From Artocarpus heterophyllus (lineage: Eukaryota > Streptophyta > Magnoliopsida > Rosales > Moraceae): a stretch of DNA of 64,000 bases. Below, piece by piece: positions 52,001-63,912 of the stretch. The first letter of the stretch is position 1. Each line of letters opens with the position of its first letter. Position numbers and translations under genes: made by a program. The notes beneath the pieces are model-generated. The model ran no database searches. It had not been told where the DNA came from and was given only the letters and a program-made list of their open reading frames with translations. The stretch covers positions 7,320,103 through 7,384,102 of the forward strand of contig CM046335.1 in the NCBI GenBank assembly GCA_025403435.1, read 5' to 3'.

Positions 52001-52066
52001 TTTTTCCCTCAAAAGAACCAAGTTGCTTAGTCGACAATGGAAATATGGAAGCAAAGCCAATAAAAT

Positions 52067-52457
52067 ATTTAGAGTAAGCTAGTCATTGTAAGCCAGCCAA
52101 TATCGCCGTGTAAGCTAGTCATTGTAATATAATTAGAATAATAACATTATAAATATAACAATGTTACTAATTTACAATAGTAAGCATAAAATACAATTAA
52201 ATATTTTTGTACTATTATTATTGTGAAGACCCTCCTTACATGGCCGTCACTTAACTTAAACATTTAGAGTAAGCTAGTCATTGTAAGCCAGCCAATAGCG
52301 CCGTGTAAGCTAATCATTGTAATATAATTAGAATAATAACATTATAAATATAACAATGTTACTAATTTACAATAGTAAGCATAAAATACAATTAAATATT
52401 TTTGTACTATTATTATTGTGAAGACCCTCCCTACATGGCCGTCACTTAACTTAAACA
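52067..52457. repeat. 195-bp tandem duplication at the edge of LTR-like element D
   Basis: Two nearly identical units (52067-52261 and 52262-52457) each begin ATTTAGAGTAAGCTAGTCA and end with GTGAAGACCCTCC(T/C)TACATGG plus GTCACTTAACTT. Each unit therefore contains flank and the first ~40 bp of the LTR-like element, so the duplication came after that insertion. Confidence 0.85.
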
Positions 52458-55400
52458 TGATCATAAACTTAAACTTACAAATAAAGTAGAGAAATTTTGG
52501 AATAATTTTTTTTTTTAAATGGACTCTTGTAATGGAATCCTTAACATAAAACCTTAGAGGAAATAATAATTGTTTCCCAAAACTTAGTAGCAAATGAATT
52601 CTTGAAGAGAAAGAATTCTCAACATATAACCTTAAAAGATATAATAATCATTCCTCAAAACTTAATTATATAAATCTAACATAATACATAAATTTCTCAA
52701 ACGTGATAATAATGTAATAATATTCATTACGTTTTAACATAATTATAATTTCCAAAATCATGATCCTATACATAACTCATAACATTATTTTTTTTGAAAC
52801 ATAATCATAGTAATTTTCTTGAACTTTTCCTTTTTAAACATAAGAATAATTATTTAGCAACTATTACTTTAAGAAAATTTCTCAATTTAAATAAAACTAT
52901 TTTCAAGAAAATTTTAAATTAAATATTAAAATAAAATCCCATTTAAATGCTCTCTAAAACTTTCTTACCAATTATTTATATATTTTACTTATAATTTTAA
53001 CATCTTAAAAATATCATATTATTTTCTTAAAGTAAACCTTCTTAAACTAAACAAAACATAATTTCTTATAACTTAACTTTTAAGTTTAAGATACTAATTT
53101 CTTAAAGCTTTTCTTTTAAACTTTCATAATAATTTCATAAAAACATATCCAAAAAAATTCATTTCTTAACATAACGTAAAACTCCCATAATCTTTTGTAA
53201 TTCCAAATAAACTTATAATTTTCTTTCTTAAAAATTTCATGCATTTGTTGCATTGTCTATTGCAACCTTTTTAAATCTTGAAATCCTCTAGACTAAGGTT
53301 GCGTAATCACGATATCGGTTTTTAAAACATGATTACGTAATTTTAATTACTATTTATACGTACATAACTTTTGCAAACTAAAGACATACATAATTTCGTA
53401 AAATGAAAACATGCATAAATTTGTAAACTAAATAAAGCGGAATTATTACTTTGCGTAAGCAGTATCCATTCCCATCTTCACCATTCGTCTGCCGCTCACC
53501 ACTGCCCATCAAGTGCCGCTGACAGGCTTTCTTACCTACAGCATGAACATACTTAAATGAGCTTTCGCTCAGCAAGTAGGAAATTAGTCTCGCAAAACAT
53601 AATTGAAAATCATTTTAATAAAAATATGCATGAGCATTTTATGCTTGTTTATCAACTTGATCTATGCTTTAATTATTTAAGCTGTAACTTATCTTCTTAC
53701 TTTGGGCCCGAGTGATCGTACCGGTTGCACGCCAGTCTTGGGAAGTTAGGGTTCGCGAGGTCCCAACGACACCAAGATCATTCATTACTTTAACATAGAG
53801 TCTCCCCGTGGATCGGGAGGTTGGTATGACACCCTTAACTTGTCTTATAAGTTTCACTTGTCTTATTGTGTGTATGCAGTATGACTTATTACTACATGAC
53901 ATCACAATTTCGTAATTCATGCATCATAAATCATAATCGTACTTGAATTGAAAGTGATTAAACAATATAATTTAGATATTGCATACATCACGCATTAATC
54001 ATATCACCTCATCATAGCATTTCACATCATTTCATAACATAACATATCACATCATAACATATAACAGTGTAACAAATCACTGATAATGCATTTTCATAAA
54101 TTTTATGAAAATATTTAAAATTAATTTATTTTTAAAACTATTCATACTGTGGGCAAGATTCCTACTTACCTGAACTCCGAGCTGAGTGGGTCTAGTTATA
54201 ACTCGTTGTGTCCACAATCTATGCAGCATCCTCAGCAGTGCTCCTTGGACCACTATGGTCGACTAGGAATGATCCATGGAGATTTATTATTGTTGAAAAC
54301 ATCATTATGGACTCCGTTACTACAGTTTGAGTCGCCTCAATCCGTGTGCAGTCAATATCAGATGATTTTCATCGGAGTGGAATTAGCTCAAACGGAGGTC
54401 ACCATCACGTTCAGAGCATAGAAATGAGTCAGGGGCAGTCTCGGATAGTTGATCAGAGGTCTGGATCACAAAAACCCAAAGTGACCGTTGACCGACTTTG
54501 ACCGATGTCGATTGGGCTCCACTAGTGGCTGGGCTCAGGCCTACCCCCCCTAATTTGACCCTTTTGAGTTTAATGGTGATGCCAATTTCTTTCAATTTTG
54601 CCTTCAATTATGCTAATCAAAGCTACCGTATACGGTGGGAAAATGCAACTCCGATCTCGGTCTTCTGACAGCGGTAGCCCAAAATTAGCTTGGGGGTTTT
54701 GTTCTCCATGATCATCTGAGTATGTTGGTGGCGGTGGTGCATGACACCGCCGCGTATGATAGTGGCCTGAAGCTCCTCGTAGCGGCGCGTAAAGGCAGAG
54801 GTTGTTCTCCGTTTTCCCGTGAGTGGTTCACGAAATTGGGAGAGGCAACAGCTTCGTCGTGGGCCTCTTAGTGTTTTCCCCCCACCAATTCGGGGTTACA
54901 AGGTCGGGAATGGTGGCGATGGTGGCCCGACAGTTGGCGACGGTGGACTTTGATCTCCAGTGGCTAGCGACGCTACAATGAAATTGATCGAGGCGTCTTG
55001 CTCGCCTTGATCTTTTGAACACAACGGTGAGGTCAATTGACCTCGACGGTGGTCGGAGCTGCAAGATCAACGAGCTCCACGATGGCTTGACGGCAGCTAG
55101 TGCAGAGCTCTGATGAACGGTGGCTGGGTCATGAAATTGAGCAAGGGGTTTTACTCCTCGTCGCCCATTGAATGGAATGGCGGCGGCGGTGCACCATACC
55201 GTCGCCGGACAAGGCGGCTCCGACGGTGAAAATTGGAGGATTCTATCGAGGCTTTTTTGGTGAGAATCGTACCGTAATATCGGTGCCATTCTCTTCGTCT
55301 CTTCGTTCTGAGTCCGTTGACACCAAGATCGTGTCGATCGGTGGTCGGACGGAGGAGAAATCACGTCGAAAAGATGACGTGTTTCTGCGGCTTCAACCGA

Positions 55401-56825
55401 CGCATACGGGCTGCTCCGGCAGAGTTGTGGTCGGCTTAGCATGTCATTGGAACCAGCTCGACGAGAGCTTTCCAATGGTATGAAAAGTGTCAAAATGGTG
55501 GTCGGATCTTAGACTGAGTTTGAGGGGAGAGAGAGTAGAGAGAGAAAGTGTAGAGTGAGAGTGGCTGAGCTAATTGATTGGCTGGAATTTTTTTTTTGGG
55601 TCTATGTATTTATAGATAAAAAGACTTCACAGTCTAATTCTATGCTGTGTTAGATTGATCAAATTTGGTCCATAAGCTTGAAATGTTCATAAACATAGCT
55701 GTACTTTCTCAAACTGTGTTATTCTTGCTCTTTAAAAATAAATACGGTAAGTTCAAATTTCTCACCGTATTAATTTCTTATTAAAATATTTACACCGTCA
55801 TAAACTATTTTCATAAATTTATCCATACTATATGGATTATTCTGACACCATAAACATTGACAGTATTGTCTTTAAAATCGTTGATTAGCTATTTTCACAA
55901 CTGTATCTATATTTATACATGTGTGTGTGTGTATATATATGCATGTATGTATTCTAAGAAAGATATTATGTATTTAAAACTTTGCTCAATATAATTATTA
56001 TTTATTATTATTGTTGTTGTTTTTTTAACTTTTAAAACTTTAAAATTTATAACATATATTTTTCATTAAAAATTTTCATATTGTAAACTTCAAATTTCAT
56101 TATAAAAACAATAGTTGTAATTTTATAAAAGTTTTATAAATTAAGTTTACTATCTAAAGTCAATTTAATTTAAAACTCCAAACTTAGCAGAATCTCGTGT
56201 TTTACGGATATAACCCAAACTATTTCTCGTAAAGAGCTATTTATGGGTCCACATCTTAGCAATAGATCAACATTTGTGGACCCCATTAACGCCCTTCTTC
56301 TTCTTTACTATTACAATAATAATAAACTTTACATAATTATTAATGTGTATAATAATTAACTATACACATTTAAAATATTGGAATTCTCAAAGTTCTAATG
56401 ATCTTTATAACTTGCTTGAAATTCTTATCTTTATGATCTTCTTAAATTTCAAGATCGATTATAGTAAAAATGTCATAAATCTTGCACACTTAAACTTGGT
56501 GCTCACCATTTTCTAAATTATGATATGGAGTTCATAATTACCATTGATCTGGGTTTCTTTTACTGAACTGATATCATATAGGAAATTTTCACATAATGTT
56601 AATAAGTTGAAAATTCTACTTTTTGTAAAGTAATCCCAATTTAAACATTCTAATTGAGATTCTTATAACAATCACTTCTTTGGCTCGTACATGAAATCAA
56701 TAAATCATAAACTTTTAATTTAGCACATTAAATAATTATTTTTAATTATTTTAATGTACTATCATAACATTACATTGTTACATGTTTCATAAATAAAGCA
56801 CATAAATTTATGCATTCACAACATT
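52417..56825. mobile_element. LTR-like element D (borders approximate)
   Basis: Inverted relative to elements A and B. Left end TGTGAAGACCCTCCCTAC corresponds to their TGTCACGCCCCGGAGTAC end; it shares CAGCATGAA, GAGCTTTCGCTCAGCAAGTAGG (compare the A/B TTTCGCTCA), a GA-rich stretch (55530-55560) and TTTAGCACATTAAATAAT near the right end. ATTAT occurs on both sides (52412-52416, 56823-56827) but in AT-rich sequence. At 4.4 kb it is longer than A and B and has a GC-rich middle (54480-55500). Confidence 0.45.
54828..55493 (-). CDS. Doubtful 221-aa ORF in the GC-rich middle of element D
   Basis: The longest uninterrupted - strand frame in the region, Ser/Arg/Pro-rich, with no domain I recognise. 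The opposite strand is also open for 103 codons (55172-55483). Both being open argues for a GC-rich, stop-poor stretch (many CGG/GCC) rather than a protein. It could represent transcribed leader sequence of the retroelement. Confidence 0.15.
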   Translation of the reverse strand: MTLFIPLESSRRAGSNDMLSRPQLCRSSPYASVEAAETRHLFDVISPPSDHRSTRSWCQRTQNEETKRMAPILRYDSHQKSLDRILQFSPSEPPCPATVWCTAAAIPFNGRRGVKPLAQFHDPATVHQSSALAAVKPSWSSLILQLRPPSRSIDLTVVFKRSRRARRLDQFHCSVASHWRSKSTVANCRATIATIPDLVTPNWWGENTKRPTTKLLPLPIS

Positions 56826-57208
56826 ATTTATTTCTAAGGTCTTACAGCTAGCTATTAAGACCTTCCAATTTATGTATTAATAAACTCAAATCTTGTACTT
56901 TCTTAAGTACTTAGCTGAGTAATGATAGAAAAATCATCAATTAATCATACTTATTAATTTTTGAATTTTTCCAGTCATTACAATTAAAACAATATTATTA
57001 TTTAATAAAAAATATTAATATAGATTAATAATATATTAATAAGAATTATAAATTAAAAATATTAATATATTACTATTATCATAAAACTATTATTATTTTA
57101 AATTAAATTTATTCTACAATATAAAATATAAATATCTTATTAATATTAGATGAAATAATAAGATTAATGGTCATGGTATAATATTAATATTAAATTATAC
57201 AACGTGAA
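56826..57208. other. Very AT-rich spacer, no gene seen
   Basis: Almost pure A/T (TTATTAATATTA-type) between LTR-like element D and the CACTA element. Confidence 0.5.
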
Positions 57209-60200
57209 CACTTTACATGACGGTTTTTCAGAAAAACCATTATGTAAGGTACAGTTTTTTTTGTTAGCTTACCCAACAGTTTTTTTAAAGAAAAAACTGC
57301 CATGTAAGTTGCCCTTTTAACACAGCCCACCAGCTCGACAAACAAATGTAGAACACAAACAACCCTTCCAAAAAACAGACCCAAACATCCAAAAACATAT
57401 GCAAACAGTTCCTCCGTCATCGCCCCCTCTCTATCGCCACCCATTGTAAGTGTTAATTTACATGATATTTTTATTTTCTTGATATTATTGATTTTTTTAA
57501 CTTGTGAATTTAAAGAGTATAATAACTTATCTTGAAATTTATGGATATATATGATTTGATTTGTTATTTGAATATGATGGGTATGATGTGGATTTAAGTA
57601 ATCCTGATTAATAATGTATGGGTGTGATTAATTTATGAAAATTATTGTGGATTTAGATGTATGGGTTGATTAATTAGTATAAAATGTGTATATTTTGATT
57701 TAAGATTTGCGAAATAGATAAGACATAAATGTGGGATTATAGATTAACTAAACGATTCATAGATGGTATGGAAGAATTTTTGTTATTTGTGAAAAATCAT
57801 GCCTAAAAGGATAAAATTCAGTATCCTCGTGTTCAATGTGAAAATCATAGATCTCACTCAATTGAAATTCTTAGAGGACATTTATTTCAACATGAGATAG
57901 ATTGTAGTTACCAAATATGGCATTATCATGGTAGGTCTTTCTTCAATACAACTTCGAGTAGTAGAGGAAAGGAACTTGTTGTGGAGGAGGATGATATAGA
58001 TGATCACGACAATATGGTTGACATGATAAATGATTTGGAAGAATACTTTGTACACCAGTCTGTGGTTAATTAAGACAATGATGCATTATCGAGACAGCCG
58101 TGTATAAGGGGTGTACAAATTTTACAAATTTGTCTACTTTAGTTGGATTATAAAATTTGAAGGTATTAGGTGGGTGGGCAAATTTAAGTTTCACAAATTT
58201 TTTGAAATTTCTAGAAAAGCTTCTACCGAAGGGTAATAAATTACCAACTAGTATGTATGAGGCTGAGAAGACTTTGAGCACTTTGGGAATGGAGTATGAT
58301 AAAATTCATGCTTGTGAAAATAATTGTGTTCTTTATAGGAATGAGTATAAGGACTTGAATAATTGCCTGGTTTATAAAGAGTCAAGGTGGAAGAAAAAAA
58401 AAGGAGCCAAAAAAGGGTGAGAAATAAGTGCTGATGAAAGTGTTGTGGTACATTCCACCGATACCATCTTTGATGCATTTATTTGAAATTGGGGAGCATG
58501 CTAAGGATTTGACATAGCATCATGACAAACAGGTTGACAATGGTATACTTAGACATCTGTCAGATTCACCAAAATGGAAGACTTTTGAAGCCGATAATCT
58601 GGAGTTTAGTGTGGATCTAAAAAATATACATTTCCCTTTGTCAACGGATGGAATGGACCCACATGATAACATGAGTAGCAAGCATGGCACTGGACTCGTA
58701 ATACTTGTTAACTACAATCTCTCTCCAAAAATATGCATGAAGCGAAAGTTCTTAATGTTAACTCTATATTGATTTCAGGTCCACATCAACTGGGAAATAA
58801 TATTGATGTATACTTAACACCGTTAATCGATGACCTAAAGAACTTGTGGGAAAATAGAATCGAAGTTAGAGATACTTATCGAGAAGAGACATTCATACTC
58901 CATATAATGTTGATATAGACAATTAATGACTTCTCCGCATATGGCAATTTATCTGGTTATTCGATAAAGAGTTCTATTGGTTATCCTATTTGTGTGTATG
59001 AAACATCTTACAAGCAGTTGAAGAATGTTAAGAAAACTATTTTTCTTTGCCATAGAAGATGCTTGCCAAGAAATCATCGTTACCATAAACAAAGGAAAGC
59101 TTTTGATGGTGACACCAAAGAAAAAGACCCTCCTTTGCCTTTGATAAGTGAACAAGTATTTGAAATAGTAAAAAATGTGGAAATAGTACTCCGTAAGAGA
59201 AAGCAAAGTAAGGATGAGCCGGAGATAGATGGACTTTGGAAGAAGAGATCAATCTTCTATGAACTTCTATTTTGGAAGACACTTTTCGTTCGTCATTGCT
59301 TAAATGCATTTTGCTTGACATTCCGAGCAAGACTAAAGGTAGTGAAAAAGTACGGTTGGATCTCATGGAGATAAAGATTAGGTGTAATTTGTTTCCAAAG
59401 AAAAGAGAAAACCATACTTACTTATCTCTAATGAAGTACACATTTTCAAGAAGGGAAAAAAGAACGCTTTGTGAATGGCTTGCTTCGTTGACAATGCCAA
59501 ATAGATATACTTCAAACTTTAAAAAGTTGCTGTTGGTAAAGGATATGAAACTTATTGGTATGAACACATGATTGTCATGTGTTGATGCAATAATTACTAC
59601 TACTTGTACTGTGGCAAGTTCTAGCAAAGCATGTGAGATTTGCAATCACAAAGTTGTGCTCGTTTTTAATATGCTCCAAGGTCATTGATCCATGAATGCT
59701 AGATTTACTACAATTGGAGTTGGTGCAAACTTAGTGCATGCTTGAGAAGTATATTCCACTGTCAATTTTTTAGCATCATGGTTCATCTAATGGTTCACTT
59801 AGTTTGTAAAATAAAGTTATGCAGACCGGTGTATTTGAGATGGATGTACCTTTTTGAAAGATATATGAGGGTTTTGAAAGTTTATGTGAAGAACTGAAAT
59901 AGGCTGGAAGGATGCATCGTGGAAAGTTATACGTAGCAGAGAAATCAGTTGAATTTTGCTTTGAGTACTTTTCTAATGCGGAACCAATGGGGATGCCACA
60001 GAAAATAAACATTGAGCCTAGAGGACTATCTACTGGCAATCAGTCAATGATAAATCGAGAGGAATGAGAGCAAGCTTGTCTTTATGTCTTGCATAATGCT
60101 TGTGAAGTGGAGCCTTTCATTGAGGTTCACGTAAAGGAATTAAAAAAGGCAAACCTGAAAAGAGCAAGAAATAAGAAGTGGTTGCAAGATGAACACAACT

Positions 60201-60840
60201 GGACCTTTCGGTAGTGGATTAGAACACACATATATGCTAAGTACTCCACATCACAAGATGGAAGCGTTCTACAAGACTTAAAGAACCTAGGTAGAGGAGC
60301 GTCAGCAATAGTTACAAGATATACATCATATTCTATAAATGATTACACTTTCTACAGTCGTGAAAGAAATAAGAAGTATCCCATCCAAAATAGTGGTGTG
60401 ACTCTTCGTGCAGAAGCTATACATATTTCCTCCATGAAGGACAAGAATATGGTGTATGGGACCATGAGCTACTTAGGTTTCGTTGATGATATTTGGGAAA
60501 TTGATTATGGCAGATTGCAAATAGACTTTTTTAAGTGCAAATAACTATGTTAAGATTGATAATGATGGTGTCACGATAGTTGACTTTAGGCGATTAGGAT
60601 ACAAAAACGGTCTCTTCATTATGGCATCGCAAGTATTCTAAGTTTTTTATACAATGGATCCCGATGATTTAGAGTTGTCCTTAGTTATATCGATGAAGCC
60701 AAGAGTTCTTCTTGACAGAGAAGAAATTGCCGAAGATTGCACAAACATCCCATTTTTCACGAAGGGGTTGCCACCGATTGAAGAGTTTGATATTAAAAGA
60801 GTTTAATCATTAAAGAATTAAATCTAATACATTACATTAG
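57209..60840 (+). mobile_element. Decayed CACTA (En/Spm) transposon
   Basis: Left end candidate CACTTTACATGACGG, then palindromic subterminal repeats (GGTTTTTCAGAAAAACC at 57222-57238 and a second at 57277-57299), then a TNP2-type transposase on the + strand. Subterminal palindromes plus TNP2 are the CACTA signature. The right end is not recognised; it may lie in 60806-61150 or be lost. Confidence 0.75.
57729..60806 (+). pseudogene. TNP2-like CACTA transposase, broken
   Basis: Read in pieces across frames. 57729-58070: transposase-associated N-terminal domain (YPRVQCENHRSHS, HLFQHEIDC, YQIWHYHG). 58157-58420: LPKGNKLPTSMYEAEKTL and IHACENNCVLYRNEY. 58500-58915: NIHFPLSTDGMDPH and LISGPHQLGNNIDVYLTPLI. 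58918-59110: TINDFSAYGNLSGY and HRRCLPRNHRYHKQRKAF. 59440-59700: RTLCEWLASLTMP and HDCHVLMQQ. The end (60620-60806) matches the usual C-terminal region. Stops appear within the first 30 codons and repeatedly afterwards, so it is a pseudogene. In intact elements TNP2 cuts and joins the transposon ends. Confidence 0.85.
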
Positions 60841-61152
60841 GTCTTTTAAAAGAAAATATTAAAAAAATCTTATAAATAAGTTTTGCTCGGTTAGGTCACT
60901 TTAACAGTTTGAAGATTTTAAAACAGCCAACTAAATTAAATTTAAAAAATTGACACTTTAAAACCACCTAAATCAAACAATTTAAAAGTAAAACTCAATT
61001 AGTTTGGATTTGGTTCGATTTGTTTTCACGATTTGTCGGTTTTTCAGTGAATATCTTACTTTCAAGTTTTAACTATGACTTAATGACATAAAATTCCTCA
61101 ATAAATATTACTTCATTTTTCTAGGAAAAGAACAAGAAAGCAAGAAAAAGAG
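60807..61152. repeat. Dispersed repeat shared with 35600-36000
   Basis: Shares AATCTAATACATTA, AAAGAA(A/G)ATAT, TGCTCG-TT-GGTCAC, ACAATTTG-like and GACATAAAATTCCTCAA in order with 35660-35990. Non-coding. It follows the CACTA transposase directly and may be part of that element's 3' side. Confidence 0.5.
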
Positions 61153-61814
61153 TGTCACAACCCGCCTTTTTGGGCTGTGATAAAACTCTTTCTTTCTTAC
61201 TTTAGGGCAAAAATTTAGGAATTTTTTTTTTCTTTTTAATAAATACTGTACATATACTGGTTTAACAACTTTTGAAATACAAACATATACTTGTGTTTAC
61301 ATAATCACCTTTCTTTTGCAATGTAACTTAACAAACATTACTTTCAAAATATCTTAAAACACCATACAACGGAAAACATACTGTGGCCGAAACCATTCCC
61401 AGTCTGCACACATCATCTGTCTGCCAGCTCATCATTACGATTTATTCTGACCTTTTCGTCGGAATACCTACAGCATGAAATACTTAGTAAGCCTACGCCC
61501 AATAAGTCCCATATAAACCCAGATGCACATTCAATAAAATGCATGATCTCATTATGCTTTCTTATAATCCTTCCTTATCATTATCATTTCTTATCTTTAA
61601 CTAAGGCCCATACCATTGCGCACTTAGGTCTACGTAACACCGTGACCATCCTGTAATCCTTAAACTCCCCTTGAGTTAGGAGTCGATACGACACTTCTCT
61701 TAACTTTTGGTGATTCGTTTACCAATTCACTTATTATGGTTATCATACCATGCATGAAGTGATGATCACATGTTATACATAACATAATCTACATAAATGC
61801 TCTTGTACGACATA

Positions 61815-62090
61815 GTACACACAGGTACATACTTTATATACACACTGGTACACATTAATATACGCACAGGTATATAGCATAATGTACTCACAGGTACTTA
61901 ACATAAAATATACACACAGGTATAGATCATCATATACACTCAGGTACATGTCATAATGTACTCTCAGCTACATATATATATATATATATATATTCCATAT
62001 ACTCACAAGTATACCCTTTCATTTTTATAAATACTCATGTCATTGCATACATACAAGTATACACCTTGATATACACACATGTATACATAT
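61815..62090. repeat. Degenerate minisatellite, period 22-26 bp
   Basis: CAGGTA or a one-base variant recurs at 61822, 61845, 61867, 61891, 61917, 61941 and 61965, each followed by AT-rich bases and TACAC-type sequence; looser copies (CACAAGTATAC) continue to about 62090. A (TA)n run at 61973-61992 interrupts it. Confidence 0.8.
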
Positions 62091-63520
62091 ACATATTTTG
62101 CATTCTAAGCCTACAATTTCATACTATAGGTGGGATGGGTACTTACTTCATGCTAATGTCGGGCAACTTAACCTCGATATTCCTTCTCCTAGACTCCTAG
62201 GATCCTGTTGCCCAATTACAAAGCCATTAGCCAAATTCCACTATGTTTCGATATAAACATCTGTTAGTTAATAAATTGAGTTGCATTACTATATACAACT
62301 CTAAAAACCACTAGTTTTTCTTATTTCTATCTAACTCTACCCTATCGTTTCTAATGAAGGGCGAGAACTTTTTTTTTTTTACCATTCTTTTTCCAACTGA
62401 CACGTTTCGGAGCAGTTCAGGTTATTCGGGCAAAATGATGATTTTGCCATCTGTGGGTCCACTAACCTACTCGAGCTCGATTTCGTTATTCTTATAAAAA
62501 TAACCACATACTAATTTTAAAATAACACCTTAGTGGGTCAAATCTCTTTATTTCTCAATTATGCCCCATTTTCATAAAACTTTACGGTTTAGTCCCTGAA
62601 CTGAATTTTAACGATTTTGGCCCCAGGACTAAAATTTACTTCTTTGCATCAAAATTTCCTATTTTTCTCAAGGATCATTTTTTCTTAAAGTACCATATTC
62701 AAAATCCTTTAAGAAATGACATTTTTGCCCTTTTTAAAATTTTTCACAATTTTCGTAAATTCTTTGAAAAATCAAAATCTCACAAACGACTGAGTTTTTC
62801 GACGAACCGTCCGTAATTTTAATGGTTTCATCGAGATCTACAACTTTCATATTTTAACTTTTCCTAAAATCTCACTGTACAGGGGTGTTTTTGGCCATTT
62901 TTTAATTCTTTCTAGAGAAATCTTTTCCTTTCAATTTAGTCCCTAGGTATTTTTACAAAAATCCGTTTAAAAATTGCAATTCTACCACTACAAAAACCAT
63001 TCCATGCCTTAATCAAAACATTCTCACGCTCAAACATCACTTTTACTAAAACTAACATTAAATGTACAAAAATAATACTTTTTGCAAAAATTATCATTTT
63101 GCACCATAAATCAAAATTTCACAACTTAAACATGTCATACTTCATATATAAATAAAATTTCATCAAGTACATGCTCAAGAACCCACATAGGTTCAAAGTA
63201 ATAAAAATCAAAATAAAATTTACAAAATTTCAAAACTTTAAAACTTAAAACTTACCCAAATGACACTTTTTTTTTTATTTCTAGCCTTCAAAGTTTCTTT
63301 GAACTCCCTCCTAGGCTTCCTTTCCATGTAAAAATACATGGATTAATTTTTCCCCTTTACCCATGAAAAATCCCTTGAAAACTCATTAAAAAGTTTAGGA
63401 TTTCACCTTAAAACTTGTTTGGGGTTATTTTTGCAAAGTTTGGGGCTAAGAAAATTTTTTTGGAAGCTTTGGTTATGGCTGCCGAAACTTGGAGGAAAGG
63501 AAAGGAAATGAAAAATTGTG

Positions 63521-63912
63521 ATAAACTTATAATTAATGCTTCCTTATCCACTTGATGACTCATGGTCATCCATAAGGTTACCCTAGAAGTCATCATATTA
63601 TTGGGCCACATTGCATGGCTTGTTGGCCCAATAGAATTCAAGTAAGTGTCCACTTTGTGGAGTTAAAAATTTATACTGTGTAATTTTTTCACCACACAGT
63701 ATTTTTCCTAGAAGTCATCATATAAACTTGTAATTAATGCTTCCTTATCCACTTGATGACTCATGGTCATCCATAAGGTTACCCTAGAAGTCATCATATT
63801 ATTGGGCCACATTGCATGGCTTGTTGGCCCAATAGAATTCAAGTAAGTGTCCACTTTGTGGAGTTAAAAATTTATAATGTGTAATTTTTTTACCACACAG
63901 TATTTTTCCTAT
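63521..63912. repeat. 201-bp tandem duplication in element C
   Basis: Two nearly identical units (63521-63721, 63722-63912), each with CATGGTCATCCATAAGG, GGGCCACATTGCATGGC and the inverted pair ACTGTGT...ACACAGT around a T-rich loop. Only a few substitutions separate them, so the event is recent. Confidence 0.9.

Larger units (their letters stand above)
48600..52066. repeat. Segmental duplication, copy 2
   Basis: Collinear with 25290-31440 but shorter: the middle, which carries a small gene in copy 1, is replaced by about 540 bp of unrelated AT-rich sequence (49850-50390). It carries an extra transposon at 51352-51794. The homology ends where the third LTR-like element and its tandem repeats begin. 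Confidence 0.75.

Noticed and set aside
51860..52060. - strand ORF of Arg-Glu repeats
   Set aside because: It is the translation of the (TC)n microsatellite at 51904-51982.
56832..56836. TTACA as the right border of element D
   Set aside because: No matching 5-bp repeat at the left border; the ATTAT pair was kept as a weaker alternative.
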